64,000 bases of DNA, taken from positions 83,180 to 147,179 of the forward strand of contig JANSXP010000012.1 of assembly GCA_024742875.1 (NCBI GenBank), read 5' to 3'. The translations under genes and the position numbers were made by a program. Source of the DNA: Planctomycetaceae bacterium (GTDB lineage: Bacteria > Planctomycetota > Planctomycetia > Planctomycetales > Planctomycetaceae). Below the pieces are notes generated by a model, which was given only the letters and a program-made list of their open reading frames with translations, was not told where the DNA came from and searched no databases. Positions 61,748 through 64,000 of this stretch are shown one piece after another; the first letter of the stretch is position 1, and every line of letters starts with the position of its first letter.

Positions 61748-64000
61748 TTGGCTCGCAGGAAGACGACCAAAACCAGGGCCGACAAAGACGTCGCACAGGA
61801 ATCCGAAAACGCGAGCGCTGGCGCCAATGTGCAGTATGTGCCCATCGGAGGCGAGACCCGGCGACGCTATCTGAACTACGCCCTGTCCGTCATCACATCC
61901 CGCGCTCTGCCTGACGCGCGGGATGGCCTGAAACCCGTGCAGCGACGCATTCTATATGTGATGGGCAATCGTCTGCGTCTGGTCGCCGACGGCAAGACCC
62001 GAAAGTGCGCCAAGATCTGCGGTGACACAACGGGTTCATTTCACCCTCACGGCGACATGGCCGTTTACGACGCACTGGTCAGACTCGCTCAGGACTTCAC
62101 ACTGCGGTACCCGCTGGTGATTGGTCAGGGAAACTTTGGCTCCATCATGGGACTGCGGGCGGCCGCCTCCCGCTACACCGAAGCCAAGATGTCCGCCCTG
62201 TCCGAGCAGTTGATGTCGGAACTGCGTTTCGACACCGTGGACATGCGTCCCACCTATGATGCGGCGGAAACCGAACCCTCCGTGCTGCCGGCCCGGTTCC
62301 CCTCGCTGCTGGTCAACGGCACACAGGGGATCGCCGTGGGCATGGCCACCAGCATGCCGCCGCACAACCTGAACGAAGTCACCAAAGCGTGCGTGCATCT
62401 AATCAAAAATCCCGATGCCACGGTCGCACAACTGCTCAAATACATCAAAGGGCCCGACTTCCCCCTGGGCGGTCGGATTATGACCGAACGCAAAGACGTG
62501 CGCAAGGCGTATGAAACGGGCAAGGGGGCGTTTAAGTGCCGCGGCGAATGGCGGTTTGACAAAGTCGGGCGGAAGAAAGAAGACAAGAATCGGCTTGTCA
62601 TCTACTCGGTGCCCTACACGGTCACCACCGGGCCCCTGCTGACGGAAATCGGCGATCTGGTGGAAGCTCGCAAGATTCCTCAGCTGGTCACCGTCAACGA
62701 TGAAACCAACGAGGAGAACGGACTGCGAATTGTGCTGGAGATCAAGCCCGGCACCGATCCGGAAACCGTGATGGCCTATCTGTATCGCCACACATCGCTG
62801 GAACAGAACTTCAGTTACAACGCTACCGCACTGATTCCCGATGAACGCGGCAATCTGGTGCCACGGGTGCTGAGCCTCGTGGAGCTGCTGCAGGAGTTTC
62901 TGAAGTTTCGCTATGAGACGGTCCGTCGCCGCATTGAGTATCAGCTGGCCGTACTCCGCAAACGCATCCATATCCTCGAAGGCTTTGAGATTATCTTCGA
63001 TGGTCTGGATCTGGCGCTGAAAATCATCCGCGCCAGCAGCGGCAAAAAAGACGCCGCCGAAAAGCTGATGAAGAAGTTTCCGCTGGATGAGATTCAGACG
63101 GACGCCATTCTGGAGATGGCGCTGTACAAGATCTCGCAGCTGGAAATTGACAACATCCGCAAAGAGCTTAAAGAGAAAAAGGCGGAAGCTCGCCGGCTGG
63201 AAAAACTGCTCAAATCCAGAACGCAGATGTGGGCGCTGATTCAGTCGGAGCTGGAAGAAGTGGCGGCCGAGTTTGGCGACAAACGCCGCAGCAACTTCGG
63301 CTCTTCTGACGAAATTGTGGAATTCGACGCCACCGCTTACATCGTCAAAGAGAACACCAACACGGTGGTCACCGCCGACGGCTGGATCAAACGTGTCAAT
63401 TCCCTGTCCAGCGTCGCCAAAACGCGCGTGCGGGAAGGTGACAGCGTACTGGCCGTGGTGCCTGGCAGCACGCTCGACAACGCCGTGTTCTTCAGTTCAG
63501 ACGGTGTCGCGTTCACCATACCGATGGATCAGATCCCCGTCTCCTCCGGCTACGGCGAACCGCTGGCCAAGCACGTTCGTCTGGGCGATGGGGCCTCGGT
63601 GGTCTCCGCGCTGACGACGGACGCTCGCTTTGTGGAAGCCGTGGAAGACGAATCGCCCAACTGGGGGCCGCTGCTGCTGGTGGGCACCAAACTGGGTCAG
63701 GTGCTGACCATCCCCTACCACAACTTTCGCACGCCCAGCACCAAAGCGGGACGCAAGTTCTGCCGCCTGGGCAAAGGGGACGCGGTGGTCTACTGCCGCC
63801 TGATTGAAGATGCCGAAACTCTGTTCTTTGCCACTCGTGGCGCCCGAGTTATTCACTTTGGCATTGACGACATTCCCCTGCTGACCAACGCCGGCAAGGG
63901 AGTTCGCGGCATCAAACTGGAATCCGGTGACGAGGTCCTCGGAGTCGTACAGCTGACACGTCCAAGCGACTGCCTGCGAGTTATCAACGCCAACGGCAAG
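61748..64000 (+). CDS. gyrA: Type IIA DNA topoisomerase subunit A (GyrA/ParC), partial
   Basis: The first 751 residues of a GyrA-family protein; the gene continues past the window. After a basic leader (ARRKTTKTRADKD) come YLNYALSVITSRALPDARDG and LKPVQRRILYVMGN, the active-site AASRYTEAK with Tyr143 as the DNA-cleaving tyrosine, then the tower and coiled-coil, and from about 515 the C-terminal beta-pinwheel. It cuts and passes duplex DNA with a GyrB/ParE partner to alter supercoiling or decatenate. The GyrA-box position reads RKFCRLGKGD instead of QRRGGKG, so gyrase versus Topo IV identity is not settled. Start is TTG with AAAGGA 7 nt upstream. Confidence 0.9.
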   Translation, partial: MARRKTTKTRADKDVAQESENASAGANVQYVPIGGETRRRYLNYALSVITSRALPDARDGLKPVQRRILYVMGNRLRLVADGKTRKCAKICGDTTGSFHPHGDMAVYDALVRLAQDFTLRYPLVIGQGNFGSIMGLRAAASRYTEAKMSALSEQLMSELRFDTVDMRPTYDAAETEPSVLPARFPSLLVNGTQGIAVGMATSMPPHNLNEVTKACVHLIKNPDATVAQLLKYIKGPDFPLGGRIMTERKDVRKAYETGKGAFKCRGEWRFDKVGRKKEDKNRLVIYSVPYTVTTGPLLTEIGDLVEARKIPQLVTVNDETNEENGLRIVLEIKPGTDPETVMAYLYRHTSLEQNFSYNATALIPDERGNLVPRVLSLVELLQEFLKFRYETVRRRIEYQLAVLRKRIHILEGFEIIFDGLDLALKIIRASSGKKDAAEKLMKKFPLDEIQTDAILEMALYKISQLEIDNIRKELKEKKAEARRLEKLLKSRTQMWALIQSELEEVAAEFGDKRRSNFGSSDEIVEFDATAYIVKENTNTVVTADGWIKRVNSLSSVAKTRVREGDSVLAVVPGSTLDNAVFFSSDGVAFTIPMDQIPVSSGYGEPLAKHVRLGDGASVVSALTTDARFVEAVEDESPNWGPLLLVGTKLGQVLTIPYHNFRTPSTKAGRKFCRLGKGDAVVYCRLIEDAETLFFATRGARVIHFGIDDIPLLTNAGKGVRGIKLESGDEVLGVVQLTRPSDCLRVINANGK

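Overview
The window looks like a chromosomal segment of a planctomycete (Planctomycetota, most likely Planctomycetia). It is GC-rich and carries families that are typical of, or strongly expanded in, that phylum: PSD1/PSCyt (DUF1549/DUF1553) with DUF1501, DUF1592/DUF1587 with DUF1552, DUF1559 prepilin-like proteins, TIGR02996 and TIGR03067 domains, FecR proteins coupled to sigma factors, ECF sigma factors beside Ser/Thr kinases, an LE-RR-LS type export motif, and very Cys-rich secreted proteins. I saw no insertion sequence, prophage or CRISPR array.

Layout. 1-1.8 kb: end of a low-complexity gene, an unknown gene, a methyltransferase resembling eukaryotic EEF1A-lysine methyltransferase, and another unknown gene. 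1.9-3.2 kb (minus): TfoX C-terminal protein and a PLP dehydratase. 3.4-5.7 kb (minus): ECF sigma factor, membrane anti-sigma candidate and a membrane-anchored third gene. 6.0-7.2 kb (minus): tRNA-Glu, csrA and an HU-like gene. 7.5-12.5 kb (plus): rsmD, htpG, an acyl-CoA dehydrogenase-like gene and a sterol-desaturase-family gene. 12.6-20.2 kb (minus): a compact seven-gene operon, RDD - SpoIIM - membrane protein - DUF4129 - DUF4350 - MoxR ATPase - DUF58. 20.5-23.6 kb (minus): SRPBCC-GyrI fusion, DUF1559 protein, Cys-rich exported protein.

23.8-31.9 kb (minus) reads as a unit: sigma factor - FecR protein - PSD1/cytochrome protein - DUF1501 protein - PqqD/TPR/methyltransferase fusion - EF-hand protein, ending at a good terminator. 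32.4-39.5 kb (plus): Ser/Thr kinase, ECF sigma factor, second kinase. 39.6-43.5 kb (minus): DUF1552 and DUF1592 genes.

43.8-50.6 kb is an ergothioneine island. One minus-strand operon holds egtD, an ABC ATPase, a fused substrate-binding-protein/permease and a DUF427 gene. A divergent plus-strand pair holds a second DUF427 gene and a class V PLP enzyme that could be the C-S lyase. egtB converges on it. Making the thiol-histidine and moving it across the membrane appear to be encoded together. egtA and egtC are not in the window, which suggests an EgtB that uses cysteine directly.

50.9-56.7 kb: an exported trypsin-like protease with a P domain and a duplicated C-terminal unit, divergent from another ECF sigma factor/Ser-Thr kinase pair. 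All three kinases in the window have an N-terminal H-x3-C-x2-C motif like zinc-binding anti-sigma domains. 56.8-64 kb: a GlsB/YeaQ membrane protein, a TIGR02996-DUF1963 fusion, three small exported proteins (two very Cys-rich), and the 5' part of a type IIA topoisomerase A subunit gene that runs off the end.

All family assignments come from reading motifs by eye; no database search was possible.
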